Positions 1 to 9,548 of a stretch of 64,000 bases of DNA are shown here, piece after piece. Under the pieces are notes generated by a model that was given only the letters and a program-made list of their open reading frames with translations, was not told the origin of the DNA and ran no database searches. The stretch spans positions 1 to 64,000 of the forward strand of contig NZ_MKVV01000060.1 of the NCBI RefSeq assembly GCF_001899645.1. The letters run 5' to 3'. The position numbers and the translations under genes were made by a program. Every line of letters begins with the position of its first letter. The first letter of the stretch is position 1. This DNA comes from Pseudonocardia sp. 73-21 (GTDB taxonomy: Bacteria > Actinomycetota > Actinomycetes > Mycobacteriales > Pseudonocardiaceae).

Positions 1-130
1 AGGGATGTTGCGACCGTTCCTTGAATCCGCCGTCCCGGGAAGGGCGCTGACGTGCGGTGCGCCGCGATCATGTCGTGACGGCCGACAACCCGGTGGTCCC
101 GCGTCGCCGTCGGCGGCAGGATCGCGTCCC

Positions 131-901
131 ATGGGGGACGTACTCGACCTGATCGACGACTTCTGCGACGCGGTGCCGCGCGCCCACGCCACCGCCACGG
201 ACGACGGGCCGCTGCGCCTGTTCACCCGGGACGGTCCGGGCTGGCCGTACCACGCGCGCCCGCTGCCCGGGGGTGGGGCGGTCACGCCCGCCGACGTCGA
301 ACGGGTCCGGGCGCGGCAGCGCGCGCTGGAGGTGCCCGAGGCGTTCGAGTGGCTGCTCGCGGTGACGCCGTCGATGGCCGGCGCCGTGGCGGCCACCGGG
401 CTACCGGTGCGGGTGTGCCCGCTGCTCGTCCTCGACGCTCCGGCCGCGCCCACCCCGTTGCCGCCCGGGTACTCGGTGCGGCTGCTCGGTCCGGCCGACG
501 CGGACCTGGCCCAGGCCGCGCACGCCGCGCGTGCCGTCGCCAACGCGGCGTTCGGCGCCCCCGCGCCCCCGCCGCCCTCGGCCGCCGAGCTCGCCGAGCT
601 GCGCGCGGACCTGGCCGCGGGGCGGGCGGCCCGGGCCCTGGTCACGGGGCCCGACGGGCCGGTCTGCTCCGGCGGGGCCCAGCGGGCGGGTGACGTGGTG
701 GAGCTGGTGGGCATCGGCACGGCCGCCGCCTTCCGCGGCCGCGGGCTGGGTGCCGCCGTCACCGCGGCGCTGGCCACGGTGGCCCGGGACACCGGCGCCG
801 AGCTGGTGTTCCTGGCCGCGGCGGACGAGACGGCCACCCGCGTCTACGAGCGGGTCGGGTTCCGGAGCGTGGGGGAGTGCGGCATCGCGGAACCGGGGTG
901 A
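131..901 (+). CDS. GNAT family N-acetyltransferase
   Basis: The protein is about 256 residues. Its C-terminal half carries the acetyl-CoA binding signature of the GNAT fold (VGIGTAAAFRGRGLG, about residues 193-207), followed by an amphipathic helix and the terminal strand LVFLAA. The N-terminal half has no recognisable motif and probably binds the acceptor, so the substrate is unknown. I chose the ATG at 131 because an AGGA-like site precedes it; an upstream ATG at 5 is also in frame but adds about 42 low-complexity residues. It converges with the next gene, the two stop codons being adjacent. Confidence 0.75.
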   Translation: MGDVLDLIDDFCDAVPRAHATATDDGPLRLFTRDGPGWPYHARPLPGGGAVTPADVERVRARQRALEVPEAFEWLLAVTPSMAGAVAATGLPVRVCPLLVLDAPAAPTPLPPGYSVRLLGPADADLAQAAHAARAVANAAFGAPAPPPPSAAELAELRADLAAGRAARALVTGPDGPVCSGGAQRAGDVVELVGIGTAAAFRGRGLGAAVTAALATVARDTGAELVFLAAADETATRVYERVGFRSVGECGIAEPG

Positions 902-2209
902 TCAGTCGACTCGCGCGCCGTGGGCGGTGCGGCGGGCCCACTCGGGTGCGTGCTCGGGCATCGGGCCGATGGCCACCAGCCGCGCCGGGATCCCCTGCAG
1001 CACCGGGAAGAGCTGCAGCAGCCGCAACGGCAGCGGTACCGACCGCAGCGGGGCCGGGGCGAGGGCGTCGGTGAGCATCCCGGCCACGGGAACGGGCGCG
1101 GCCGGCCCGGCCGCGATCGCCGGCGACAGGATCGCCTTGTGCGCCAGCCGCTGCATCCCCTGGATCAGCGCGGTGGCCGACCAGCGGCGGCGCTGCACCT
1201 TGCGCAGCATCGACCGCGGCACGATTCCCCCGCTGACCAGCGCGGGAGCGAGCAGCCGGGCCGTGGCCACCGCGTCGGCCACGGCCAGGTTGATGCCCAC
1301 CCCGCCCACAGGCGACATGGCGTGGGCGGCGTCGCCGATCAGCAGCAGGCCGTCGAGGTCCCAGCGACGCAGGCGTTCCAGCTTGACGTCGAGCAGCTTG
1401 ACGTCGTCCCAGCTCTCCAGCAGGTCGACCCGGTCGGCCATCCAGGGCAGCAGGCCGGCGAAGCGCCGCCGCAGCTCCTCGATGCCCGCGGCCCGCAGCA
1501 CGGTGTCGCTGCCCTTGCGGATGAGGTAGCCGCACTGCCAGTACTCGCCGCGGTCGATCATCACGCAGAAGTGGCCGGTGGAGAACCGGCCGACGCCGCC
1601 GTGGGGGTCGCTCTCGTGGCGGGGGAGCCGGAACCACCAGACGTCCATCGGCACGCCGAACGACCGCGGCACCAGCCCGGCGGCCTCGCGGACGACCGAG
1701 TGCCGCCCGTCGGCGGCGATCGTGAGCGACGCCCGCAGCTCGTGCTCCTCGCCCGTGACGCGGTCGGTGTAGCGGACGCCTGCGATGCGCGAGCCGTCGC
1801 GGACCAGGCCGGTGACGTCGGCGTTGCGGCGCAGGCGGAACGACGGCTCCTCCTGGGCGGCCTCGGCGATCATGTCGAGGAAGTCCCACTGGGGCACCAG
1901 TGCGATGTGCTGGTGGGCCCCGGGCAGCCGGCGCAGGTCCGCGATCTGGACCGTGCCCCCGTCGAGCTGGCCCTGCATGCGGTCCATCAGGCGGTGGGGG
2001 ATCCTCTCGAACCGCTCGGCGAGACCCAGCTCGTCGAGCAGGGTGAGGGTGGACGCGTGGACGGTGTCGCCGCGGAAGTCGCGCAGGAAGTCGGCGTGCT
2101 TCTCCAGCACGGTGACCTCGACCCCGGCCCTGGCCATGAGCAGTCCGAGCACCATCCCGGCGGGCCCCCCACCGACGATGGCGCAGGTCGTGCGATCCGA
2201 ATTCGTCAT
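902..2209 (-). CDS. FAD-dependent monooxygenase (PHBH-like group A)
   Basis: This is a 435-residue flavoprotein. It opens with a Rossmann dinucleotide signature (GGGPAGMVLGLLMARAG, about residues 13-29) ending in an acidic strand (VLEKH). The second FAD motif GDAAHAMSPVGGVGINLA lies near residue 290. Both are typical of aromatic hydroxylases and related FAD monooxygenases that use NAD(P)H and oxygen. The substrate cannot be read from sequence. It is transcribed away from gltX, with only 39 bases between the two start codons, so the promoters must be packed together. Confidence 0.8.
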   Translation of the reverse strand: MTNSDRTTCAIVGGGPAGMVLGLLMARAGVEVTVLEKHADFLRDFRGDTVHASTLTLLDELGLAERFERIPHRLMDRMQGQLDGGTVQIADLRRLPGAHQHIALVPQWDFLDMIAEAAQEEPSFRLRRNADVTGLVRDGSRIAGVRYTDRVTGEEHELRASLTIAADGRHSVVREAAGLVPRSFGVPMDVWWFRLPRHESDPHGGVGRFSTGHFCVMIDRGEYWQCGYLIRKGSDTVLRAAGIEELRRRFAGLLPWMADRVDLLESWDDVKLLDVKLERLRRWDLDGLLLIGDAAHAMSPVGGVGINLAVADAVATARLLAPALVSGGIVPRSMLRKVQRRRWSATALIQGMQRLAHKAILSPAIAAGPAAPVPVAGMLTDALAPAPLRSVPLPLRLLQLFPVLQGIPARLVAIGPMPEHAPEWARRTAHGARVD

Positions 2210-2233
2210 GCGTTGAATTTAGCGCGGGTGGGC

Positions 2234-2248
2234 TAGCCTGGCAAGACC
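2234..2248 (+). promoter_or_regulatory. candidate leaderless promoter of gltX
   Basis: TAGCCT at 2234-2239 fits the actinobacterial -10 consensus TANNNT and ends 9 bases before the gltX ATG. No Shine-Dalgarno sequence lies in that gap, so a leaderless or near-leaderless mRNA is likely. TTGAAT at 2213-2218 could be a weak -35 with a short spacer. Confidence 0.35.
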
Positions 2249-3745
2249 ATGAGCACCCCGAATGCCGCCGTCCGCGTCCGCTTCTGCCCGTCCCCGACGG
2301 GCACGCCGCACGTGGGGCTGATCCGCACCGCCCTGTTCAACTGGGCCCACGCCCGCCACCACGGCGGGACGTTCGTGTTCCGCATCGAGGACACCGACGC
2401 CAACCGCGACTCGGTCGAGTCCTACGAGGCCCTGCTCGACGCCCTGCGCTGGCTCGGGCTCGACTGGGACGAGGGCCCCGAGGTCGGTGGCGACCACGGC
2501 CCGTACCGGCAGAGCGAGCGCGGCGCCCTCTACGCCGACGCGCTGGCGAAGCTGATCGCCGGCGGCGAGGTGTACGAGTCGTTCTCACAGGCGGCGGAGA
2601 TCGAGGCGCGCCACAAGGCCGCCGGCCGCGACCCCAAGCTCGGCTACGACAACGCCGACCGCGACCTCACCGACGCGCAGAAGGACGCCTACCGTGCCGA
2701 GGGTCGCGTGCCCGTCTACCGGCTGCGCATGCCCGACCACGACATCACGTTCACCGACCTGATCCGCGGCGACGTCACGTTCCGCGTCGGCACGGTGCCC
2801 GACTTCGTGCTCGCCCGCGGCGACGGCTCCCCGCTCTACCCGCTCACCAACCCGCTCGACGACGCCCTGATGGGCATCACCGACGTGCTGCGCGGCGAGG
2901 ACCTGCTCTCCTCCACCCCGCGGCAGATCGCGCTGCTCGAGGCATTGGCGCGCGTGGGCATCGGCGACGGCCCGTTCCGCTACGGGCACCTGCCGCTCGT
3001 CACGGGTGAGGGAAATCGCAAACTGTCCAAGCGCGACCCCGAATCCAACCTGTTCCTCTACCGTGACCGCGGATTCGTGCCCGAGGGACTGCTCAACTAC
3101 CTGGCCCTTCTCGGCTGGGCGATCGCCGAGGACCGCGACGTGTTCTCGATGGAGGAGATGGTCGCCGCATTCGACATCTCCCGGGTGTCGGCCAATGCGG
3201 CCCGCTTCGACCTGAAGAAGGCCGAGGCCATCAACGCCGTCCACCTGCGCGCGCTGCCCGTCGAGGACTTCGCCGCCCGCGTCGTGCCGTACCTGGCGGC
3301 CGAGGGTGTGATCACCGGCACCCTCACGCCCGAGCAGCAGGGGCTGCTCACCGCGGCGGCCCCGCTCGTGCAGGAGCGCAGCGTCGTCCTGTCCGACGCC
3401 GCCCGCATGCTGGCGTTCCTCTTCGTCGACGAGGACGGCTTCCGTCTCGACGAGGACGCGGCCGCGAAGAACCTCGGTGCCGACGCCGTCCCGGTGCTCG
3501 ACGCGGCCCTGACCGGCCTCGATGCCGTTCCCGCGTGGACCGCCGCGGAGATCGAGGAGTCGCTCAAGGCCACCCTCATCGACGGTCTCGGGCTCAAGCC
3601 GCGCAAGGCGTTCGCCCCCGTGCGGGTGGCCGTCAGCGGCCGGACGGTGTCCCCGCCGCTGTACGAGTCCATGGAGCTGCTGGGCCGTGAGCGGTCGCTG
3701 GCCCGGCTGAGGGCCGGTGCGGAACGCGCTGGAGGCCTCGGGTAG
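2249..3745 (+). CDS. gltX: glutamyl-tRNA synthetase
   Basis: This 498-residue class I synthetase charges tRNA-Glu with glutamate in the cytoplasm. The HIGH-type motif is HVGL at residues 21-24, inside the family signature [14 protein letters not shown]. The KMSKS-type motif is KLSKR at residues 258-262. The glutamate-recognition stretch [11 protein letters not shown] and the C-terminal anticodon-binding helical domain are present, and the length is normal. The start lacks a Shine-Dalgarno site and sits just after a -10-like hexamer. A tRNA-Gln gene and its own substrate tRNA gene, tRNA-Glu, follow within 160 bases. Many actinobacteria make Gln-tRNA by transamidation and so use a non-discriminating enzyme; that is family knowledge, not visible here. 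Confidence 0.97.
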   Translation: MSTPNAAVRVRFCPSPTGTPHVGLIRTALFNWAHARHHGGTFVFRIEDTDANRDSVESYEALLDALRWLGLDWDEGPEVGGDHGPYRQSERGALYADALAKLIAGGEVYESFSQAAEIEARHKAAGRDPKLGYDNADRDLTDAQKDAYRAEGRVPVYRLRMPDHDITFTDLIRGDVTFRVGTVPDFVLARGDGSPLYPLTNPLDDALMGITDVLRGEDLLSSTPRQIALLEALARVGIGDGPFRYGHLPLVTGEGNRKLSKRDPESNLFLYRDRGFVPEGLLNYLALLGWAIAEDRDVFSMEEMVAAFDISRVSANAARFDLKKAEAINAVHLRALPVEDFAARVVPYLAAEGVITGTLTPEQQGLLTAAAPLVQERSVVLSDAARMLAFLFVDEDGFRLDEDAAAKNLGADAVPVLDAALTGLDAVPAWTAAEIEESLKATLIDGLGLKPRKAFAPVRVAVSGRTVSPPLYESMELLGRERSLARLRAGAERAGGLG

Positions 3746-3781
3746 AGTCTCCCTCGCAGGGCGCGGGAGACCGCAGACCCT

Positions 3782-3853
3782 TGGGGTATGGTGTAATTGG
3801 CAGCACGACTGATTCTGGTTCAGTTAGTCTAGGTTCGAGTCCTGGTACCCCAG
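3782..3853 (+). tRNA. tRNA-Gln (anticodon CTG)
   Basis: A 72-base cloverleaf. The acceptor stem TGGGGTA pairs with TACCCCA, the anticodon stem ACTGA/TCAGT encloses loop TTCTGGT (anticodon CTG), and the T arm is CTAGG-TTCGAGT-CCTGG. The discriminator base is G and CCA is not encoded. Confidence 0.95.
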
Positions 3854-3902
3854 CGGAAACGCGTCAGGAACATGATGTACAGTTCACGAGCGTTATCCAG
3901 AA

Positions 3903-3975
3903 GGCCCCGTCGTCTAGCGGCCTAGGACACCGCCCTCTCAAGGCGGCGGCGCGGGTTCGAATCCCGTCGGGGCTA
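3903..3975 (+). tRNA. tRNA-Glu (anticodon CTC)
   Basis: A 73-base cloverleaf. The acceptor stem GGCCCCG pairs with CGGGGCT (first pair G-U), the anticodon stem CCGCC/GGCGG encloses loop CTCTCAA (anticodon CTC), and the T loop is TTCGAAT. The discriminator base is A and CCA is not encoded. It lies 49 bases after tRNA-Gln and before a strong terminator, so both may come from one transcript. Confidence 0.95.
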
Positions 3976-3980
3976 CACCG

Positions 3981-4019
3981 AAGATCCCGTTCCGGTTCAT
4001 CCGGAACGGGATCTTTTTT
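3981..4019 (+). terminator. intrinsic terminator after the tRNA pair
   Basis: A perfect 15-bp stem (3981-3995 with 4001-4015) closes a 5-base loop and runs into a T tract (six T at 4014-4019). It is the clearest intrinsic terminator in the window and ends the gltX/tRNA unit. Confidence 0.9.
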
Positions 4020-4089
4020 GTGTCGAGAATACGGTGACGCGGCCCACCGCGCACTGGCTACGGCCGACGCCGCAACCAGTGCGCGCTGA

Positions 4090-5913
4090 TCACCGCGCGG
4101 GCGCCGTCGTGGGCGGGGGAGGAGGCGGCGCCGTGGTCGACGGCGGGGGCGGCGGAGTCGTCTTGGTCGTCGTCGTCGGTGCGGGCGTCGTCGTCTTGAC
4201 CGGCGCCTTGGTCGTGGTCACCACCGGCGGCACGACGGGCGGGGCCTGCGTCGGCGGCGGGTTGGACGGCCGGACCTCCGGCACGGTCGTGACCGGCGGC
4301 GCCTCCGTGGGCGCGGCGTCCGTCGTCGGGGCGGGCGGAGCCACCGACACCGTCGACTGGCTCTGCACCGGCTGGCCGAGGGGAACCGTCGTGGTGGTCT
4401 GGCGCGGCACCAGGAACGCCGCGGCCACGATCGCCACGGCCGCCGCTGCTCCGCCCACGCTCACGAGCAGCGCCGGGCTGAGTCCGCGCCGGGACGGGTA
4501 CCGGTCCGGCACGACGTAGTCGTGGTCGGCGGCGAACTGGTCCTGCAGCGACGGCCGGGGCGGCGGGGGCGGCGGGGGCGGAACGACCATCCGCGGCGGC
4601 ACACTGCCGGTGGTGGAGATGCGTTGGGTGGGCGGGGTGAAGTCCGCCGGTGCACCCGCGAAGGAGCCGGTGGCCGCAGGCAGGGGCCGCGGCGGGGCCA
4701 CCGCGGGCCCGGACTGCGTGAAGGCGGCGGGCGGCACCGCTGCGGCGAACGGCTGCTGGGTGGCGCCGGCGACGCGCGGCGCGGGCACGAACGGCCCGGT
4801 GCCGGCCGGCGACGGCGGGATCAGCGACAGCGCGGCGCCCATCGCGATGGCGTTCTTCGGATCGGTGTCGACGGCGACCGGGCGGCCGAGCTGGTCGGAG
4901 ACGAGCTGCGCCACCAGCGGGATCCGGGACGAGCCGCCCACGAGCAGCACGGCGGTGAGCTGTTCGGGGGTCAGCCCCGCGGAGCCGACGGCGCGGCGCA
5001 GGGCGGAGACCGTCTCCTCCACCTGGGGCCGGATCATCGCCTCGAACTCGCTGCGGTGCAGGCGCACCGACCCCTGGCCCGCGGGCGTCAGCACCGGGAT
5101 GGAGACCTCGGTGTCCGACGACAGCGCCTCCTTCGCCTCCGTGCACTCGCGGCGCACGGACGCGACGGCCGAGAGCACGGCCGGGTCGGTCTCGTCGAGT
5201 CCCTCGAACGCCTCGGGCAGACCCTCGCGGACGTGCTCGAAGACGAGCTCGTCGAGGTCGATGCCGCCGAGGCGCTCGACGCCCTCGGGGCGGCCCATCA
5301 GGCCGAACCCCGCTGTATCGATGCCCGCTCCGCCTGCGCTGCGCGCGGTGTCCTTGTGGACGACGGCCGCGTCGAACGTGCCGCCGCCGAAGTCGTAGAC
5401 GGCCACGGTGGAGCCGGGCTCGATGCGCTCGGCTGCCGCGTAGTGCATGGCGGCGGCCTGCGGCTCGGCCAGGAACGTGACGGGCAGGCCGTGGTGGTTG
5501 AGCGCGGCCCGGAGCAGGTCCTTCTTGTGAGCGCCCCACGACGCGGGATGGGTGACCGCGATGCGCGCGGCCCCGCCGCCCTCGCGCTGGGCGACCCGGT
5601 CGGCGACCCAGCGCACGAGCAGCGCGGAGAGCTCCTCGGGGGCCCAGGGCCGTCCGCCGACGAGGACGGGGGTGGGGTCGCCGATGCGCCGCTTGAACTC
5701 GCGGACGACGTGGTCGGGATCGGTGGCGGCCCGGCGTTCGGCCGCGTCGCCGACGACGACCGCGCCGTCGCTGCCGAGGAAGAGGACGGACGGGACGGCG
5801 CTGGAGCGGTCGCCGAGGTTGACCACCTCGATGTCCCCGGGGCGGCCGCCCGCGCGGCTGATCGCGGCCGCGGTGCGGGTGGTGCCCACGTCGATGCCGA
5901 GCAGGTAACTCAC
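4090..5913 (-). CDS. Hsp70-like ATPase with C-terminal membrane anchor and Pro/Thr tail
   Basis: The protein is about 607 residues. The N-terminal actin-like ATPase domain carries phosphate-1 (GIDVGTTRTAAAI), phosphate-2 (VYDFGGGTFDAAVV) and adenosine (LLVGGSSRIPLVAQLV) motifs of the Hsp70 family. In place of a peptide-binding domain there is a proline-rich linker, one membrane segment (about residues 478-502) and a 105-residue tail made almost wholly of Pro, Thr, Val and Ala. The predicted layout is a cytoplasmic ATPase with an extracytoplasmic tail. I chose GTG at 5913, 5 bases after GGGAG; ATG at 5973 would add 20 residues. Similar DnaK-like membrane proteins occur in actinobacteria, but their function is not established. 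Confidence 0.85.
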   Translation of the reverse strand: MSYLLGIDVGTTRTAAAISRAGGRPGDIEVVNLGDRSSAVPSVLFLGSDGAVVVGDAAERRAATDPDHVVREFKRRIGDPTPVLVGGRPWAPEELSALLVRWVADRVAQREGGGAARIAVTHPASWGAHKKDLLRAALNHHGLPVTFLAEPQAAAMHYAAAERIEPGSTVAVYDFGGGTFDAAVVHKDTARSAGGAGIDTAGFGLMGRPEGVERLGGIDLDELVFEHVREGLPEAFEGLDETDPAVLSAVASVRRECTEAKEALSSDTEVSIPVLTPAGQGSVRLHRSEFEAMIRPQVEETVSALRRAVGSAGLTPEQLTAVLLVGGSSRIPLVAQLVSDQLGRPVAVDTDPKNAIAMGAALSLIPPSPAGTGPFVPAPRVAGATQQPFAAAVPPAAFTQSGPAVAPPRPLPAATGSFAGAPADFTPPTQRISTTGSVPPRMVVPPPPPPPPRPSLQDQFAADHDYVVPDRYPSRRGLSPALLVSVGGAAAAVAIVAAAFLVPRQTTTTVPLGQPVQSQSTVSVAPPAPTTDAAPTEAPPVTTVPEVRPSNPPPTQAPPVVPPVVTTTKAPVKTTTPAPTTTTKTTPPPPPSTTAPPPPPPTTAPAR

Positions 5914-6037
5914 TGCGCTCCCTTGCCTCCGGCCGATGACCCTCGGTACTCCATCGGTGGGATGGAAGGTCACGTTAGCGGCACGGCGGTGGGCTGTACG
6001 TGGGGGGCCGGATACCGGCGAGTGACACCGCGCGCGT

Positions 6038-6739
6038 CTACAGGCGGTGTTGCAGGGCCTCCGCGGCGGCCAGCAGGTCGGCCGCCCAGCGCACGCCCGG
6101 GCGGCGGCCGATGCGTTCCACCGGCCCGGACACCGACACGGCGGCCACGACCTGGCCCGCGCCGTCGCGCACGGGGGCCGACACGCTCGCTACTCCGGAC
6201 TCGCGTTCGGCCACGCTCTGTGCCCATCCGCGTCGCCGGACGTCGAGCAGCACCCGTTCACCGAACGTGGCCTCCGCCAGGATCGCGCGCTGCACGGTGG
6301 GTTCGGCCCACGCGGCGAGCACCTTGGCCCCGGAGCCGGCGGTCATCGGCAGCCGCGACCCGACCGGCACCGTGTCGCGCAGGCCGCTGCTCGGCTCGGC
6401 CGTGGCGACGCAGAGCCGCTGGATGCCTTCCCGCCGGTAGAGCTGCACGCTCTCGCCCGTGATGTCGCGCAGCCGGGGCAGCACGGCCGCGGCGGCCTCC
6501 AGGAGCGGGTCGGCGCCACCCGCGGCCAGCTCGGCGAGCGTGGGGCCGGGGCGCCAGCGTCCGTCGCTGCCGCGGTGCAGCAGCCCGTGCACCTCGAGGC
6601 CGACGGCGAGCCGGTGGGCGGTGGCCCGGGGGAGCCCGGTGCGCTCGCACAGCTCGGCCAGTCCGCAGGGCTCGGCCGCCACTGCCCTGAGCACCCCTAC
6701 GGCCTTGTCGAGAACGCCGATGCCGCTATGCTGTCTCAC
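6038..6739 (-). CDS. ndgR: IclR-family regulator divergent from leuCD (NdgR/LtbR-like)
   Basis: A 233-residue protein with an N-terminal winged helix-turn-helix (about residues 8-60, recognition helix near [17 protein letters not shown]) and a C-terminal IclR effector domain. The position divergent from leuC-leuD is that of NdgR in Streptomyces and LtbR in Corynebacterium, IclR proteins that control leucine biosynthesis. Assigning the same role here rests on family and position. The GTG start overlaps one arm of an inverted repeat in the shared promoter region, suggesting autoregulation. Confidence 0.85.
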   Translation of the reverse strand: MRQHSGIGVLDKAVGVLRAVAAEPCGLAELCERTGLPRATAHRLAVGLEVHGLLHRGSDGRWRPGPTLAELAAGGADPLLEAAAAVLPRLRDITGESVQLYRREGIQRLCVATAEPSSGLRDTVPVGSRLPMTAGSGAKVLAAWAEPTVQRAILAEATFGERVLLDVRRRGWAQSVAERESGVASVSAPVRDGAGQVVAAVSVSGPVERIGRRPGVRWAADLLAAAEALQHRL

Positions 6740-6787
6740 AAGCCGATACTAACTTCCCAATCTATGAGACGTCCAGAGGAGGTAGAC
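6733..6787. promoter_or_regulatory. shared ndgR/leuC control region with inverted repeat
   Basis: The region between the divergent starts contains GTCTCA at 6733-6738 and its reverse complement TGAGAC at 6765-6770, a likely operator for the IclR regulator. AGAGGAGG (6775-6782) precedes the leuC GTG at 6788 by 5 bases and is a strong ribosome binding site. The regulator identity is inferred from position. Confidence 0.4.
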
Positions 6788-8218
6788 GTGGGAGTCACAC
6801 TGCCCGAGAAGGTCTGGGCCCAGCACCTCGTCCGCAAGGGTGAGGGCGACGAGCCGGATCTGCTCTACATCGACCTGCACCTGGTGCACGAGGTGACGAG
6901 CCCGCAGGCCTTCGACGGGCTCCGGCTCGCCGGGCGCCCCGTGCGCCGGCCCGACCTGACGCTGGCCACCGAGGACCACAACGTCCCCACCCTCGACGTG
7001 CTCGCGCCGATCGCCGACGAGGTCTCCCGCACCCAGGTGGAGACGCTGCGCCGCAACTGCGAGGAGTTCGGCGTCACGCTCTACCCGATGAACCACGCCG
7101 AGCAGGGCATCGTGCACGTCGTCGGCCCGCAGCTGGGGCTCACCCAGCCCGGCGTCACCGTCGTGTGCGGCGACAGCCACACCTCCACGCACGGCGCGTT
7201 CGGCGCGCTGGCGTTCGGCATCGGCACGTCCGAGGTGGAGCACGTGCTCGCCACGCAGACGCTGCCGCTCAAGCCGTTCAGGACGATGGCGGTCAACGTC
7301 AACTCGACCGACGGACAGCTCCGCCCGGGCGTCACGAGCAAGGACGTCGTGCTGGCGATGATCGCGCAGATCGGCACCGGCGGCGGCCAGGGCTACGTGC
7401 TCGAGTACCGCGGCAACGTCATCGAGAACCTCTCGATGGAAGCGCGCATGACCGTCTGCAACATGTCGATCGAGGCCGGCGCCCGCGCGGGCATGATCGC
7501 CCCCGACGACACCACGTTCGCCTACCTGAAGGGCCGCGACCACGCGCCCAAGGGGGCCGAGTGGGACGAGGCCGTCGCCGCCTGGCGGGAGCTGCGCACC
7601 GACGACGACGCGGTGTTCGACGCCGAGGTCACCATCGACGCCGACGCGCTCACCCCGTTCGTCACCTGGGGCACCAACCCCGGTCAGGGGCTGCCGCTGG
7701 GGGAGAACGTGCCCGACCCCGCGCAGATCGTCGACGAGAACGAGCGCGTCTCGGCGGAGAAGGCGCTGACCTACATGGGCCTCACGCCCGGCACCCCGCT
7801 CCGCGACGTGGAAGTCGACACGGTGTTCGTCGGCTCCTGCACCAACGGCCGCATCGAGGACCTGCGCGCCGCCGCCGAGGTCATCGACGGCCGCAAGGTC
7901 GCGGACGGCGTCCGCATGCTGGTGGTGCCGGGTTCGATGCGCGTGCGGTTCCAGGCCGAGGACGAGGGCCTGGACAAGGTGTTCACCGCGGCCGGCGCCG
8001 AGTGGCGCTCCGCGGGCTGCTCGATGTGCCTGGGCATGAACCCCGACCAGCTCGCCCCCGGGGAGCGCAGCGCGTCCACGTCGAACCGCAACTTCGAGGG
8101 CCGACAGGGCAAGGGCGGCCGCACCCACCTGGTGTCGCCGCTGGTGGCCGCAGCCACGGCCGTCCGGGGCACCCTGAGCAGCCCGGAGGACCTGGCCAAG
8201 ATGGAGGATCGGGACTGA
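6788..8218 (+). CDS. leuC: 3-isopropylmalate dehydratase large subunit
   Basis: The 476-residue large subunit of the [4Fe-4S] isomerase that converts 2-isopropylmalate to 3-isopropylmalate in leucine synthesis. Cluster-ligand motifs are visible ([15 protein letters not shown] and [11 protein letters not shown]), as is the substrate-binding stretch [14 protein letters not shown] chose GTG at 6788, directly after an AGGAGG site; the frame is open further upstream but without a better start. Its TGA overlaps the leuD ATG by one base, implying translational coupling of the two subunits. Confidence 0.96.
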   Translation: MGVTLPEKVWAQHLVRKGEGDEPDLLYIDLHLVHEVTSPQAFDGLRLAGRPVRRPDLTLATEDHNVPTLDVLAPIADEVSRTQVETLRRNCEEFGVTLYPMNHAEQGIVHVVGPQLGLTQPGVTVVCGDSHTSTHGAFGALAFGIGTSEVEHVLATQTLPLKPFRTMAVNVNSTDGQLRPGVTSKDVVLAMIAQIGTGGGQGYVLEYRGNVIENLSMEARMTVCNMSIEAGARAGMIAPDDTTFAYLKGRDHAPKGAEWDEAVAAWRELRTDDDAVFDAEVTIDADALTPFVTWGTNPGQGLPLGENVPDPAQIVDENERVSAEKALTYMGLTPGTPLRDVEVDTVFVGSCTNGRIEDLRAAAEVIDGRKVADGVRMLVVPGSMRVRFQAEDEGLDKVFTAAGAEWRSAGCSMCLGMNPDQLAPGERSASTSNRNFEGRQGKGGRTHLVSPLVAAATAVRGTLSSPEDLAKMEDRD

Positions 8219-8811
8219 TGGACGCGTTCACCACCCACACCGGCATCGGCGTGCCGCTGCGCCGCGCCAACGTCGACACCGACCAGATCATCCCGGCCGT
8301 CTACCTCAAGCGCGTCACGCGCACCGGTTTCGAGGACGGGCTGTTCTCCGCCTGGCGGCAGGACGAGAGCTTCATCCTCAACCAGGAGCCGTTCAACCGG
8401 GGCTCGGTGCTGGTGGCCGGGCAGGACTTCGGCACGGGCTCGTCGCGTGAGCACGCCGTCTGGGCGCTGATGAACTACGGCTTCCGCGTCGTGATCTCCT
8501 CGCGCTTCGCCGACATCTTCCGCGGCAACTCGGCCAAGCAGGGACTGCTCGCCGCACAGGTCGCGCAGCCCGACGTCGAGCTGCTCTGGAAGCTGCTGGA
8601 GAACGAGCCGGGCACCGAGGTCACGGTCGACCTGGAGCAGAAGACGGTACAGGCCAAGGACCTCACGCTGCGGTTCGAGATCGACGACTACGCCCGCTGG
8701 CGCCTGCTCAACGGCCTCGACGACATCGGCCTGACCTTGCGCCACGCCGACGCGATCACTGCTTTCGAGGGAAATCGGCCGCACCGGTTGCCCACCACCA
8801 CGCCGGCCTGA
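8218..8811 (+). CDS. leuD: 3-isopropylmalate dehydratase small subunit
   Basis: A 197-residue swivel-domain subunit that completes the LeuCD enzyme. It shows the family stretches [18 protein letters not shown] near the N terminus and [17 protein letters not shown] around residues 68-84. Its length is normal for an actinobacterial LeuD. The start overlaps the leuC stop (TGATG). Confidence 0.96.
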   Translation: MDAFTTHTGIGVPLRRANVDTDQIIPAVYLKRVTRTGFEDGLFSAWRQDESFILNQEPFNRGSVLVAGQDFGTGSSREHAVWALMNYGFRVVISSRFADIFRGNSAKQGLLAAQVAQPDVELLWKLLENEPGTEVTVDLEQKTVQAKDLTLRFEIDDYARWRLLNGLDDIGLTLRHADAITAFEGNRPHRLPTTTPA

Positions 8812-8844
8812 TCCTTTGCGCCGCAACGGTTTCAGCTGAAGCCG

Positions 8845-8881
8845 CGCGGTGATTCCGTTGCGCCACAACGGAATCACCGCG
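8845..8881. terminator. perfect hairpin between leuD and hupB
   Basis: A 16-bp perfect inverted repeat (8845-8860 with 8866-8881) closes a 5-base loop. No T tract follows, so it is not a textbook intrinsic terminator, though hairpins without U tracts are used in high-GC actinobacteria. It could equally be an operator or an attenuator of read-through into hupB. Confidence 0.55.
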
Positions 8882-8914
8882 TGCGCCTGCTGGCGCGACC
8901 GCCTGACCTGCCAC

Positions 8915-8927
8915 TACGGTCACGCCC
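8915..8927 (+). promoter_or_regulatory. leaderless promoter of hupB
   Basis: TACGGT at 8915-8920 matches TANNNT and ends exactly 7 bases before the ATG at 8928. No Shine-Dalgarno site is present. This is the standard geometry of an actinobacterial leaderless transcript starting at the A of the ATG. Confidence 0.5.
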
Positions 8928-9539
8928 ATGAACAAGACTCAGCTCGTGGACGCGCTCGCGGCGCGGATGGGCGACCGGCGCAGCGCGGCCACCGCGGTGG
9001 ACGGGCTGCTCGAGACCATCGTGGACACCGTCAAGGGCGGCGGCTCGGTGTCGATCACCGGGTTCGGCGTGTTCGAGGCCAGGGCCCGGGCCGCCCGGGT
9101 GGCCCGCAACCCGCGCACCGGCGACGTCGTCGACGTCCCGGCCACCACCGTCCCGGCCTTCCGGCCCGGCGCGGGCTTCCGCACCGCGGTCAGCGGCAGC
9201 AGCACCGTCGCCCCGCGGGCCACCCCCGTCCGCCGCACGCGCGCGGCGGCCGCCGCGGCGCCGGCGAAGGCCGCCCCGGCGAAGCCGGCCCGCGCCACCA
9301 AGGCCAAGGCCGACACCGCGTTCGCGGCCCCGGCCAAGGTCGCTGCCCCGAAGAAGACTCCGGCCAAGGCGACTGCGGCCACGACCGCCGCGGCGACGAA
9401 GACGACCGCCGCGCCGAAGGCAGCGGCCGCGAAGGCGGCCCCGAAGGCGGCGGCGGCCAAGGCCGCACCCAAGGCGGCGGCGCCGAAGGCGGAGGCCAAG
9501 GCCAAGGCCGCCCCGAAGAAGGCCAAGGCCAAGAAGTAA
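8928..9539 (+). CDS. hupB: HU-type nucleoid protein with Lys/Ala/Pro tail
   Basis: A 203-residue protein. Residues 1-90 are a canonical HU fold (MNKTQLVDALAARMGDR, then GFGVFEARARAARVARNPRTG and a DNA-binding beta arm). The rest is a histone-H1-like tail built from PKAA, AKAA and KAKA repeats. This architecture is the actinobacterial HupB/Hlp type, which compacts DNA; the tail adds DNA affinity and is a known target of modification in mycobacteria. It sits between leuD and the mutT1-ppk pair, as in M. tuberculosis. Confidence 0.95.
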   Translation: MNKTQLVDALAARMGDRRSAATAVDGLLETIVDTVKGGGSVSITGFGVFEARARAARVARNPRTGDVVDVPATTVPAFRPGAGFRTAVSGSSTVAPRATPVRRTRAAAAAAPAKAAPAKPARATKAKADTAFAAPAKVAAPKKTPAKATAATTAAATKTTAAPKAAAAKAAPKAAAAKAAPKAAAPKAEAKAKAAPKKAKAKK

Positions 9540-9548
9540 CCGGCAGCG

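Noticed and set aside
3782..3975. tRNA genes as an integration site of a mobile island
   Set aside because: No integrase gene or duplicated tRNA end was seen nearby, and the flanking genes follow a conserved order.
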